DNA of 51,628 bases from Candidatus Cloacimonadota bacterium (lineage in GTDB: Bacteria > Cloacimonadota > Cloacimonadia > Cloacimonadales > Cloacimonadaceae), in NCBI GenBank assembly GCA_023392795.1, contig JAEWNJ010000044.1, forward strand, positions 1 to 51,628, read 5' to 3'. Positions 17,064 to 26,400 of the stretch are shown piece after piece (within the stretch, counting starts at the first letter, position 1; the number at the start of each line of letters is the position of its first letter). The notes beneath the pieces were generated by a model. It saw only the letters and a list, made by a program, of their open reading frames with translations. It did not search any database and was not told the DNA's origin. Both the position numbers and the translations under genes were made by a program.

Positions 17064-17708
17064 TTATCTGAGCAGGAGCAATATCCTGGCGGCTTTTACC
17101 ATGATCTCCATATAGTCCATAGCTTCGTCCAGAGTGTGTCCGAAGCAGAGCAAGCCATGTCCGCTCCAGATCAGGGCTTTTTGCCCATCCAGAGCCTCGA
17201 GGCTGGCATCGCAAAGGGCCTGTGAGCCAGGCATGCGGTGAGCTGCGATGGCAAAACCTTCCGGCAAATACAGCGGCAATTCTGGCAAGAGATTGGCAAA
17301 AAGCTCGTTGAACTCTTCTTCGTCGTAACTAAGCTGCGCCAGAGCGATGATCTCGGCGGGATGGGTGTGCAAGACCACTTTTCTATCCCCGATAGCCTTT
17401 TGCAGACAGCGGTGGCTGATCCATTCCATAGTTGGTCGGGCATCGGGGGGAAAGCACACGTCACTCGCTCCGGACGCGATAAGTAAAAGGTTCTTCATGG
17501 GATCATTGGCAGTCTGCCGGTATCTGCTTCCGGTGCGGCTTACCAGATAGTATCTCGTATCGGGCTGCGGATTTTGTACTCTATCGCTGACGTCGATGCT
17601 GATGTTGCCCGCGTTTGCCTCAGCCCAGCCGTAGCTGTGAATTAGCCTGGCAGTTTCCGCAATCTCCGCCATCAGGCTGTCATAGTCTTTCAGATCGCTT
17701 ATCTTCAT
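17064..17708 (-). CDS. Class II aldolase (RhaD/FucA-like)
   Basis: A 214-aa zinc aldolase-fold protein. Motifs match rhamnulose-1-phosphate aldolase-type enzymes: GWAEANAGNISI (27-38), PTMEW with the likely catalytic Glu (E95), HTHP giving metal ligands H114 and H116, and WSGHGLLCFG with the third His (H184). E. coli RhaD is about 274 aa, so this is a short member. The likely reaction is retro-aldol cleavage of a phosphorylated deoxy-sugar to dihydroxyacetone phosphate and an aldehyde, but substrates vary widely in the family. It overlaps the acyl-adenylating ligase by 4 nt (ATGA) and is last in a six-gene run, so it may not act in sugar catabolism at all. Confidence 0.82.
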   Translation of the reverse strand: MKISDLKDYDSLMAEIAETARLIHSYGWAEANAGNISIDVSDRVQNPQPDTRYYLVSRTGSRYRQTANDPMKNLLLIASGASDVCFPPDARPTMEWISHRCLQKAIGDRKVVLHTHPAEIIALAQLSYDEEEFNELFANLLPELPLYLPEGFAIAAHRMPGSQALCDASLEALDGQKALIWSGHGLLCFGHTLDEAMDYMEIMVKAARILLLLR

Positions 17709-19237
17709 TTATCGTTCTTGCTGCTCTTGTCGCGGCAAATCTTTTCCACTTCGCGGAAGTTCACTTTCCCGCTGGCCATCATCGGGATGTCGTCGATCAC
17801 GTAAAACTGTTTGGGTATAGCGATCGAGGGAAGCTCTTTCTTCAATTGTTTCATCACCTTATGCATGTCAAAATCGCCATTGGCAACCGCCGCGACCACA
17901 TCCGCGCCCTTGGTGGGATTGGGTACATCCACCACACAACAGATCACATCCTCGGGTAAAAGCTGGGAAAGAATATCCTCTACTTTGACCAGAGAAACCA
18001 TTTCGCCGCCTACTTTTACAAAGCGTTTTAAGCGTCCTCTGTGATACATAAAGCCATCCTCGTCCATCATCCCGATGTCGCCTGTGTCGTACCAACCGTT
18101 CCTGATTCTGAGGGAAGTTTCTTCCAAATCATGCAGATAACCTTCCATTACCAGGTCACCTTTTACCAGGATCTTGCCTTCTTGATTGGGTCCCAGTATT
18201 TTATCGGTCTGGATATCGAGGATGCGCACCTGGGTATTGGGAATGGGGCGACCGATGCTGCCCGCTTTGTGCGAACCGGGATACGTGGTGGCTATCACAG
18301 GGCTGGTTTCGGTAGTGCCATAGCCTTCCAGAAGGGTGATTCCATGCTTTTTTTGGAAACCTTCATACACTTTATCGGGCAGTTTATCGGCTCCGGCAAT
18401 GGCTATCTTCACTGAAGCAAAGTCGCCAGGCTCAGATTTTTGCAGATATCCATAAAAAAAGGCAGGAGTGGCGGCAATGAAAGTAACCTTGTAGTCCCTT
18501 ATATATTGACATACCGTTTTGTAATCCAAGGGGTTGGGGTAGGTCACCATACTGGCTCCGATCAATGCCGGTAACCAAAAGTCCACTGTGAGGCCGAAAA
18601 CGTGGAACATCGGCAGAATCGAGGCAAAGACGTCGTTCTCGTTGATATTGATCATGGTGGGGAAGGCGTTAACATTGTGCAGGATATTGCGATGCGAGAG
18701 CTGAACGGCCTTAGGTTCCTTCTCGCTACCGCTGGTAAATAGGATCACCGATATCTCGCTGATATCCCCATGATGAACCATATCTTTCAATACAGGGAAA
18801 GGCAACATGGACAGGGCAGCAGCTTTCAATTTGTCGATCATACTCACACCTGCGAGGATATCCTCCACAAAGATCATATGGTCGATGGGCTGCACGTTTA
18901 GTTTCTCCAGCAGTTTCCTGGAGGTAATGATGGTCTTAAACTGGCACTTTTCACGGGCGTACCGGCAGTTTTCGATCGCTCCGGTAGCGTAATTGATCAT
19001 CACGGGGATTTTGCCCTTCATCATGGTGCCCAATATAGTCAGCATCGCGCCGACTCCTGTGGGAAGTAGGATTCCGATGTATCGGCTTTTTAACTTCCCT
19101 ATATACTCTTTCAAAATGAAGCTGGCGATCAGCATTTTGGAGTATGTGTAATCCGTCATCGTCGCTTTATCATATACGGCAATCCGCTTGGGAAAGCGCT
19201 TGGCGCTCTGGATGAATCTTTGATGTAGCTGTAGCAT
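17705..19237 (-). CDS. AMP-forming acyl-CoA / acyl-ACP synthetase-like ligase
   Basis: A 510-aa adenylate-forming enzyme. Motifs: the P-loop-like ILFTSGSEKEPKAVQLSHRN (165-184), GYGTTETSP, GWYDTGDIG and the C-terminal ASGKVNFRE with the adenylation Lys. The TSGSE form and overall pattern recall the synthetase half of Aas (acyl-ACP synthetase / lysophospholipid acylation), so a fatty acid is the likely substrate, but specificity cannot be read directly. There is no acyltransferase domain. It sits 13 nt downstream of a four-gene membrane cassette and overlaps the aldolase by 4 nt, suggesting acyl activation linked to a membrane process. GAGAGGT precedes the ATG. Confidence 0.88.
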   Translation of the reverse strand: MLQLHQRFIQSAKRFPKRIAVYDKATMTDYTYSKMLIASFILKEYIGKLKSRYIGILLPTGVGAMLTILGTMMKGKIPVMINYATGAIENCRYAREKCQFKTIITSRKLLEKLNVQPIDHMIFVEDILAGVSMIDKLKAAALSMLPFPVLKDMVHHGDISEISVILFTSGSEKEPKAVQLSHRNILHNVNAFPTMININENDVFASILPMFHVFGLTVDFWLPALIGASMVTYPNPLDYKTVCQYIRDYKVTFIAATPAFFYGYLQKSEPGDFASVKIAIAGADKLPDKVYEGFQKKHGITLLEGYGTTETSPVIATTYPGSHKAGSIGRPIPNTQVRILDIQTDKILGPNQEGKILVKGDLVMEGYLHDLEETSLRIRNGWYDTGDIGMMDEDGFMYHRGRLKRFVKVGGEMVSLVKVEDILSQLLPEDVICCVVDVPNPTKGADVVAAVANGDFDMHKVMKQLKKELPSIAIPKQFYVIDDIPMMASGKVNFREVEKICRDKSSKNDK

Positions 19238-19250
19238 AATATTGACCTCT

Positions 19251-19886
19251 CTAGATAAGATGTAACCAATCTCCCAGCAGGAATTCCAGCCTGCCGATCA
19301 ATAGCGATATACGTGCCATCACTGTGTAACCAAAGGTAGCACCGAAACTGATCATCAGGAACCAGATACCCAGCTTGGACGGCGCGGCATAAATGCCTTC
19401 CTGTTTTTTGCTGAAGTAAAAGAAATACACTCCGCATAGAGTACCGATGATCAGCAGCAGATTTCCCACCACAGCGCCGGTTGTTTCAGCGGCGAAGGGA
19501 TTGATCATGGTGGCTGTCACTTGATTTAGGATATCACTCTTCATATAGCGTAACATCGAGATCCCGGCTGTGGTGCCAATCATTATGGCGATGGGGTAGC
19601 GGCTGATCCACTGAGTTGCAGGATGCAAACGCATCAGCATCATCAGACCGAGCGCAGCTGGGATCAGGAGAATCAGGTTGCCGGAAAAATCTGTGATCAG
19701 TTTGGAAAACAGGTTTGGGATCATGATCGAGTAGATGATATTTACCAGCCAGTATGCAGCGGATAAACCTACAAAGACTTGCTCGGCAAACTTGTAGAAG
19801 GGATTGTCTTTGTAAAGAAAACTGAAGATACTCAGGGTAAACAGGGCTGATAGCCAGATGCCTAATAGATTCATAAAACCGGTCAT
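19251..19886 (-). CDS. Six-helix membrane protein of unknown function
   Basis: A 211-aa protein I do not recognise. Hydrophobic segments lie at about 6-24, 35-56, 68-86, 97-113, 138-158 and 171-198, so six membrane helices are likely. Polar loops are short. There are no obvious catalytic or cofactor motifs. Its start overlaps the upstream gene by 4 nt (ATGA) with a good AGGAGG ribosome site, and the ligase starts 13 nt downstream. The C-terminal stretch (MISFGATFGYTVMARISLL, then GR and LLGD) weakly resembles the C-terminus of the other six-helix protein in this run, hinting that the two may be related or pair as a channel-like complex; that is inference. Confidence 0.8.
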   Translation of the reverse strand: MTGFMNLLGIWLSALFTLSIFSFLYKDNPFYKFAEQVFVGLSAAYWLVNIIYSIMIPNLFSKLITDFSGNLILLIPAALGLMMLMRLHPATQWISRYPIAIMIGTTAGISMLRYMKSDILNQVTATMINPFAAETTGAVVGNLLLIIGTLCGVYFFYFSKKQEGIYAAPSKLGIWFLMISFGATFGYTVMARISLLIGRLEFLLGDWLHLI

Positions 19887-20707
19887 TGCGCTTTCCTCCT
19901 TCTCGTGACATAGACCTTTACATTGCCGATGGCGATGAAGACCAGGATCAACATGTGTGCCACAGATTGGGCATCCATCTTGGTGGTGGCGGAGCCGATG
20001 CGGCCAAGAAGGCTTTCATACTCGCTAGCGGCTTTCAAACCACCCAACAGGCCGTATAACTGGCGCTGTTCGTTTACATAAGGAAAGAAACCTGGAGCGC
20101 TGATGGCTGTGCATCCGCCAGTGACGGGAACTCCGTAGGCATCGCGGGCTACCATCACCCATTCTTTGAGGCCAGGAGTTCCACTGGATAGTGATGATAT
20201 CCAGCCGATATCCTTTAATCTTCTCACTTCATTCAGCATGGGGATATCCTCGTAGGGAGTGCCTCCCTGGTCGGTGGGGTAAACCTCGCGGAGGTTACGG
20301 CCCATTGCCTGGATCGTGACCATGCCGCCCACCTTGTAGCCTAGATTCACGTAATCAACGCCATACTTTTTGTCGGGATAATCCAGCAGCACTTTACCAA
20401 AGGCTTCTTCCGCCATCTGAACGCCCATGGGCCACAGGGCAGTGGCGATCACTCGCTGGTTTCTTTTGAAGGCATGTTCGATCTGAGCTTCAGCCATGGG
20501 CTGCATCTCGGTCATGGTGGAGGGGTCATAATCGAAAGAGATTAGCGCTATCGTTCCTTCGGGTGCGTGTTCCACCAGATCATAGGCAATCTGGGTGTAG
20601 CCGGAGATATCGGTCTTCCAGCCGATGGGGATCAAGAGCGGAAGGGCAACGGCGATGAACAGGATGCTGTATATGAGTCTGCGTTCCAAGCCTGCGGAGA
20701 TCTTCAT
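19883..20707 (-). CDS. Twice-anchored extracytoplasmic-domain protein of unknown function
   Basis: A 274-aa protein I do not recognise. One hydrophobic helix (about 11-27) and a second (about 246-266) flank a soluble alpha/beta domain. Both ends are basic (LERR; VTRRRKAQ), so by the positive-inside rule the domain faces the periplasm. The domain looks Rossmann-like: GTIALISFDYDPS, then RVIATALWPMG, then YGVDYVNLGYKVGG, with a GLLGGLKAASEYESLLG helix near its end. A strong GGGAGGTGA ribosome site sits five bases before the ATG, and both ends overlap neighbours by 4 nt. It is the third gene of the membrane cassette. Confidence 0.8.
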   Translation of the reverse strand: MKISAGLERRLIYSILFIAVALPLLIPIGWKTDISGYTQIAYDLVEHAPEGTIALISFDYDPSTMTEMQPMAEAQIEHAFKRNQRVIATALWPMGVQMAEEAFGKVLLDYPDKKYGVDYVNLGYKVGGMVTIQAMGRNLREVYPTDQGGTPYEDIPMLNEVRRLKDIGWISSLSSGTPGLKEWVMVARDAYGVPVTGGCTAISAPGFFPYVNEQRQLYGLLGGLKAASEYESLLGRIGSATTKMDAQSVAHMLILVFIAIGNVKVYVTRRRKAQ

Positions 20708-21402
20708 TTGTCACCTCCCAGATAGCTGCGTTCTATGCCGAGGATGATTCTCAGGCTACTGCCGATGATCCCCAGCCCCGCAGATATCATGATGGCTCGC
20801 TGAGCTGCGGTATTGGGGTATTCCATGATAAAATCCGCCAGATTTGGTATATGCCAGAAAGACCACGATTCCGGTAACCACCCGGTGAGCATACTGCCGA
20901 TGCTGGTGCGTCCGATGATCACGATGACAGCGGTGATCATCAAAAGGTTGGATTCAAAACCTCTGATGATGAACGCCCGGTAAGCTGCTGAGGCAATGAA
21001 GAAAGCCAATAGTGAAAACACCGTTGCCGACAGAGGCATGTAGGCATAGGTAAAGAGATAATCAAAGGGTTTCATCCCCATCCAGAGGGCGATGTCTTCA
21101 CCCTTACCCAGAATCCCCGGAGCTTCCCGCATTCCCCAGAGTACACCGACGATCAGCATCAGAGCAAAGCTGATCATGCCTGCCAGGTGATACTGCCAGT
21201 CGTGCTCCTTGTTGGAGATAATCCTGCTGTTCACTCTGATCAGGCTAATCTGACCCAAAAGGATCGCGAAGCCGGCGATGATCATGAACCAATTTTCCAA
21301 TGTTGAAATCAGCTGACTGAAGGGACGATGCGGGATAAACTCCGCCAATAGCACCAAAAAGCCTACGATAAAGGCAAATACAAGTGGGAAAGAGCGTTTC
21401 AT
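20704..21402 (-). CDS. Six-helix membrane protein of unknown function
   Basis: A 232-aa protein I do not recognise. Hydrophobic segments at about 5-22, 36-56, 72-90, 118-141, 150-173 and 200-222 give six likely membrane helices. A polar stretch (57-71, RVNSRIISNKEHDWQ) separates helices 2 and 3. There is no catalytic motif. It overlaps both neighbours by 4 nt and has a poor ribosome site of its own, so its translation is probably coupled to the upstream gene. It is the second gene of the cassette headed by the FN3-like/DUF6754-like protein. Confidence 0.8.
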   Translation of the reverse strand: MKRSFPLVFAFIVGFLVLLAEFIPHRPFSQLISTLENWFMIIAGFAILLGQISLIRVNSRIISNKEHDWQYHLAGMISFALMLIVGVLWGMREAPGILGKGEDIALWMGMKPFDYLFTYAYMPLSATVFSLLAFFIASAAYRAFIIRGFESNLLMITAVIVIIGRTSIGSMLTGWLPESWSFWHIPNLADFIMEYPNTAAQRAIMISAGLGIIGSSLRIILGIERSYLGGDK

Positions 21403-22496
21403 GAGAGAGCCCCCGCGATAAAGTCTTTCAGATTTGAGATTCCGGCTATTTCAAGGATTACGCCTGCGATGATCAGCAGGATCACAAGTAGCTTGCCAAA
21501 ATCGTGTCCCTTGAGGCTGCCGAGTTGCTGCGGGTCTCGGGAAAGATACGCTGAAGCTGCAAAGAGTTCTTCTCCGATCAGAGTGTAATCGCAAGACACC
21601 ACAAAGAAAGGCAGTTGATGCGCCTGTGCCGTACCAGCGGTTTGAATAGCGCCTGTTGAATGTCCGGTCTCGGCTAGAATCAGCGACTCGGCGTAAAAAG
21701 AACCTAGGAAGAAATTCGCTGCAGGCTGTTCGCGCAGCATGATTCCATCAATGCCCGCCACATAGCCAAACTGATCGTCAGTAAGGTAAAAGACGCTGTC
21801 CGGTTTGTAGGCATCCAGGCGTCCCACTTTCATGTACGCCTCTTTCACCACTTCGCGCGCTGCAGAAAGGACCATGGAAAAGCGGCAGGGCACGATTAGT
21901 TCGGTATTGTACTCCGCGCTTCTCTGTGCCAGATGACTCAGGATAGTAAGGCTGGCAATGGTTTGAATATCGTCCAGATCGCCAATCCCAGGGACAAAGA
22001 GGATGGGCTTGCCTTTTTCGGTGGCTCTGCCGATCGCTTCTTCCATGCTATCCAGCCCTGAAATGCGTCTGATGAAGAAGTCTTTACCACGTTTGGCGGC
22101 GGTGATGTAATAGATTATGGCAATACAGATCAACAGTAAAAGGATCAGAAAAGCGCTCTTATGGAGATAGAACCACTGCTCCCGCGCCTGTCCGGTGGTC
22201 TGATACCTGAATGGGATGTTGTCTTTGTATGCTGTTAGCGTGGCACGGTACTCGAAGTCCGGATTCAAATCACTAATTTGAAGCCTTCCGGTTTGTCCCA
22301 GCTCGATCTGGGTAGGAATCAAGTTTCCCTCCGGATCGCTGATGCTTAGGGACACCGAATCGGGCATGAAAGGCAAGTCCCAATGCAGTTCCAAGGCCTT
22401 ACCATCGTCCCAGGGAACATCTATGAGGCTGATGTTCTCGGCGGACAACGAACTAAAGCAAATCATGGCAAAAAAGAAAATAAGGCAGTGTTTCAT
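21399..22496 (-). CDS. Signal-peptide, FN3-like, membrane-anchored DUF6754-like protein
   Basis: A 365-aa protein. A signal peptide (1-19) precedes a fibronectin-III-like beta domain (about 21-102; DVPWDDGKALELHWD). A membrane helix (113-132) is followed by a basic stop-transfer segment (KRGKDFFIRR), so the next domain (about 145-330) should be cytoplasmic. That domain, with MEEAIGRATEKGKPILFVPG, AAREVVKEAYM and DDQFGYVAGIDGIMLREQPA, resembles what I recall as DUF6754; function is unknown. A last helix lies at about 335-352. It heads the six-gene run, with AAGGA seven bases before the ATG and an upstream terminator separating it from the lipoprotein gene. Confidence 0.75.
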   Translation of the reverse strand: MKHCLIFFFAMICFSSLSAENISLIDVPWDDGKALELHWDLPFMPDSVSLSISDPEGNLIPTQIELGQTGRLQISDLNPDFEYRATLTAYKDNIPFRYQTTGQAREQWFYLHKSAFLILLLLICIAIIYYITAAKRGKDFFIRRISGLDSMEEAIGRATEKGKPILFVPGIGDLDDIQTIASLTILSHLAQRSAEYNTELIVPCRFSMVLSAAREVVKEAYMKVGRLDAYKPDSVFYLTDDQFGYVAGIDGIMLREQPAANFFLGSFYAESLILAETGHSTGAIQTAGTAQAHQLPFFVVSCDYTLIGEELFAASAYLSRDPQQLGSLKGHDFGKLLVILLIIAGVILEIAGISNLKDFIAGALS

Positions 22497-22557
22497 ACTA
22501 ATCCTTGGTTTGGAGATATGGCTAAACTGTCAGAATCATGTGGTAAATGCTGATACA

Positions 22558-22596
22558 AAGCAAAGCCGGGACTTTGTTAAATACCCGGCTTTGCTT
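22558..22596 (-). terminator. Strong hairpin terminator after the lipoprotein gene
   Basis: A perfect 13-bp stem (22558-22570 with 22584-22596) with a 13-nt loop. Read on the minus strand it ends in TTTGCTT followed by TGTATC. It lies 26 bp after the lipoprotein stop and 61 bp before the next gene, so the two minus-strand runs are probably separate transcripts. Confidence 0.75.
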
Positions 22597-22621
22597 AACA
22601 TTGTGACCAGCTTTGCGCATG

Positions 22622-23419
22622 TTATTTTTGGAATGTAGCCTTGATGGCGTCAGTTCCCTTGATGATGCTGTCGATCTGTTCCTTGGTATAGCTGCCGTTT
22701 GTATCGGCATTGATGATTTGCTGTAATTCTTCTAACTGAGTGATACTGGTTTTGAAGGCTTCGTCCTCGATATAGTGAGGAGTATCGATAGTCTTCATAT
22801 TGGTCACCAGGTGATTGAATGTGCCCTTTTGAGCCAGGACTTTGCTGCGTTCGAGATCGTAGTTTTGTTGCAGTAGCCAGGCTACTCTATTGGCGGCTTC
22901 AATCCACCCACCCATGAGCATGATAGTGTAGTTATCGTAGTTTTCGCTTTCCCAGAGCTTATCTTCCACGCTCTTTTTGTGAGCGTCCAGAGCGGCATCC
23001 AGTTCTTCCCATTGTTGCTTTTCGATCATTGTTCTCATGTCATCGCCCAATTGGTTCACCTCTGCTTCGAGAGCCAGCAGTGAAGTGAGATTCATCATGG
23101 ATGCCGAGATGTCTTTAAGTTTATTGCTGTTTCTGCCTTTTGCGGCCAAAACAGCGTCTGCAGTGAGTAAACCCAGAGAGAATGAATTGCGGATTTCATC
23201 TTGATTGGTCTTGTACAATTCTTTGGGAACAGCCGCGGAGATATCTTTGGTCTGTAACTGGTCCAAAACCTCATACACTTCCTTGAAAGAGGGAAGAGGG
23301 GCAAATGTAACTACCTGCTCAGCGATGCTGGGATCGGGTTTGGAATTGTCCCGCTTCTTGCAGGCAACGCTTAATATCATCGTTATAAGCAATATTGCCA
23401 ATATGATGCGTGTCTTCAT
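22622..23419 (-). CDS. Predicted lipoprotein of unknown function
   Basis: A 265-aa protein with a lipoprotein-type signal: MKTRIILAILLITMILSVAC, with the lipid-anchor Cys at position 20 followed by KKRD. The -3 residue is Ser rather than the preferred Leu, so the lipobox is acceptable but not ideal. The rest is helical and charged, with no motif I recognise; it may form a helical bundle on the periplasmic face. It begins 10 nt after the 1087-aa exporter stops and has AAGGAG before its ATG, so the two are very likely co-transcribed. It may be an accessory or substrate-binding partner of that exporter. Confidence 0.75.
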   Translation of the reverse strand: MKTRIILAILLITMILSVACKKRDNSKPDPSIAEQVVTFAPLPSFKEVYEVLDQLQTKDISAAVPKELYKTNQDEIRNSFSLGLLTADAVLAAKGRNSNKLKDISASMMNLTSLLALEAEVNQLGDDMRTMIEKQQWEELDAALDAHKKSVEDKLWESENYDNYTIMLMGGWIEAANRVAWLLQQNYDLERSKVLAQKGTFNHLVTNMKTIDTPHYIEDEAFKTSITQLEELQQIINADTNGSYTKEQIDSIIKGTDAIKATFQK

Positions 23420-23429
23420 ATCACACTCC

Positions 23430-26400
23430 TTATTCTTTGAAATAATACTTCAGTTTCAAGGCTGTGACCATGTTTATCATAAAGGCAAACAAGATCACCA
23501 CCATGGCGTTAAAGTTCCACGTTCTCAGCCTGCTATCTTTGACTATCTTGATACTGGCCAGGAACTCGTTTCGACTGCTGTTTAACACCCTGCCATCCAT
23601 CATACTCACGGATGCGTTCAGATAGCTGTTCAGGGTGCGGTTTGGGTTCCATCGTTCGACGACCTCTTTCTTAGCGTAAAAAACCTCAGAACGCTTTTCC
23701 TGAAAGTCTGCCGAGGACATAGCAGCATTCTTATAATCCAGTAAATATGTCAATTCCTTTTTTTCGATCTTGGCTAAAGCCCTGTGAAACTTAGTGTTCT
23801 TGGCATAGGCAGTGGCGAGTCCCTCAAAGAGCCAGCGGGAGGGAATCATTTGCACCACTTCAGGAATTGGATGTCTGCTATAGATCGTCAGATTGCGGTT
23901 CATGCGTTCAAATTCGATCACTGCACCGCCAAAGATAATCTGAGGGATCAGGACCAGGGGCAAGAGATTGATGATAGCCCTGTTTTCCTTGATAAAGGCA
24001 GAGCACATCAATCCAATGGATACGCCGATCATTGAAGCCAGAAAGAAATACACTATGCTGACAAAGGATAGGCCCTCAATCCCTAAAACCAATGCTGCGA
24101 TCAGATGGTACAGGACCGCTTGAATGAGGCTGAAAAAGCTTAAGGTTAGCAGCTTTGAGCCCTGATAGTACCTCAGCTTGAGATTCATCAAACGCTCTCG
24201 CAGTAGGATTTTACGCTCGCCGAGAATCTCCTCGATGCTGTTTGACATACCCAAAAAGATGAAAGCTATCAGTGACACAAAGATATAGATGAAGATGTTG
24301 TTATTCTCACTGTATGAGTAGCTTTCCGTGGTTGTATGCCTAAGGATGAAGGATATCAACAGCCCAAGTAGCGGCGCCTCCAGGAAGGTGATGAGGTTAT
24401 TGGTGCGATTACGTACCTTCATCTTAAAGCTGCGGCTGATGTAGGTATAGAGCAGGATGAAATGTGTCTGCAGCCCCAGATGCCTCTTCTTTTGTTTAAA
24501 CTCACCTTGCGCAGTCCCAGGATCGGGCGCTTCACTCTGGATCATCTCAAAGAGCATCTTGCGTTTAAACTTATCGCGCCAGTATTCAGGCGGAAACATG
24601 CGCTTCATCTGTACAGTAGTATTGATCTGCTGATACACCGGCTCACCGCGATCATTGAACTCTGGGTAGGTGATCAAGTCGTAGAAATAGTCCGAGGTGA
24701 GTAGCTGTCTTTTCTTCTCGATCTCTTTTCTGCGCTGGGTCAAACGGCTCAGCTCGTCATCGAAATAGGCGAAAGCCTCCTGCGGGGGTCCATAATAAGC
24801 TAGTTTCCCGCCCATATCCATCATCAGCACCCGGTCAAACTTACGGAAAATACTGCTATTGGGTTGATGGATGGTGAGGATCACGATTTTGCCCTGTTGA
24901 GTAAGGGAACTGAGGATATCGATGATTTGCTCGGCGTCATTGAAAGACAAACCGCTGGTAGGCTCGTCGCAAATGATGATGGTAGGCTCAAACAGCAATT
25001 CCAGGGCTATGTTCAGTCTCTTTCGTTCGCCGCCGCTGAGGTTCTTGCTTCTCTGCTCTCCCACTATGGTATCCCGGTGATGCGAGAGATTCACCTGCTG
25101 CATGATGATCTGGACCTTTTGGATCAGCTTTGAGGCAGGTAAGAGGGGATTGCGGAGTTTAAGCCGGTAGTACAGGTTTTCAAATACGCTGAGATTTGGA
25201 TATAGCAGGTCTTCTTGCGGGGCATAGGCCAGGAATTCGAGATAATAATTGATACTTGCGTCCAGGTTTTTCCCGTCGATCAATATCTGGCCGTAAGTGG
25301 GGTTGATCTCTGTAGAAAGCACCTTGGTCAGAGTCGATTTTCCACAGCCGCTTTGTCCCATTATGGCGATCATCTGACCTTTCCGAGCTTCAAATGACAC
25401 TGAATCAAGCGCGATCTTCCCATCGGCGAAGTAATGCTTGATATCCGTCACCACCATGCTTTGGATTTCAAAGGGCGTCTCCACCAGATCGTAGTAGTTA
25501 TTGATGCGATAGTTGCGCTTCTCAATAGTGAGAATGTCGGTATTGAGGTTCAGCGGGCAGGGATCCACCACTTGTTTCCGGTTCACAAAGATGCGGAAGC
25601 CCTTACGGGGTGGATTCAGATAGAAGGTTCCGTTCTTCATTTCGATGGTGGCAATGCTGTAATCCGCGTCGTTGCGGCTGATGCTTACATAGTCCCGTTC
25701 CATCAGGATGTATAGCTTTGCCGGTACGTAATCCTCCACGCCAATGCTGCTGCGGGCTTCGATCACCATGCTCAGATCAAAAGGAGCGTAACCCTTGATC
25801 TGCAGGCGATCGTCATAATATATCTCATGCCGCTTGGCGTGGGACATCTCCTTGCCGTTCAGAGCCACTGTGCCGCCAAAAACCTGAATGGCAAACCAGT
25901 GCTTCTGTTTGCTCACAATGAAATCATAAGTGGTCTTACGAAACACGATGTCGTCATCCAGAGCACGATTTGTATAAATCAATTGCAGACAGGAAGAGCT
26001 GAATTCCTTGCCGCCCAATTCCAGAGTGCTTTCCGGTGCCAGTAGGATGACAGAATTCAGCGGAGGTGGCTGACCATCCACCAGGACATTGCTTTGATTG
26101 CCGATGCTGAGGAAAAACAGCTTATCGATGGCAAAAAGCGCTGTCTCATAAGGCAAAAGTGACTCATTACGATATCTAATGTCAGCGAACGGACCATTAC
26201 CAAAGATCACATAGTCAGAAAACACCGAATGGCGCACGTGGCTTATGTGGTGTTTGCAGGGTATGCTGATCTGCTCCCTGGAGCCGGTCTCAAAATAATC
26301 TATCAAGGGGATGAAGGCATCGGTGGAAAGCTGTAGCAGCCTGGCCAAATCCATGATCTCAGTGATTTCTGAGATGGCAAAATCCCCCTCGGACTTGGCC

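Noticed and set aside
16864..17214. 116-codon minus-strand frame overlapping the aldolase 3' end
   Set aside because: It is an out-of-frame shadow of the aldolase gene continuing into non-coding DNA.
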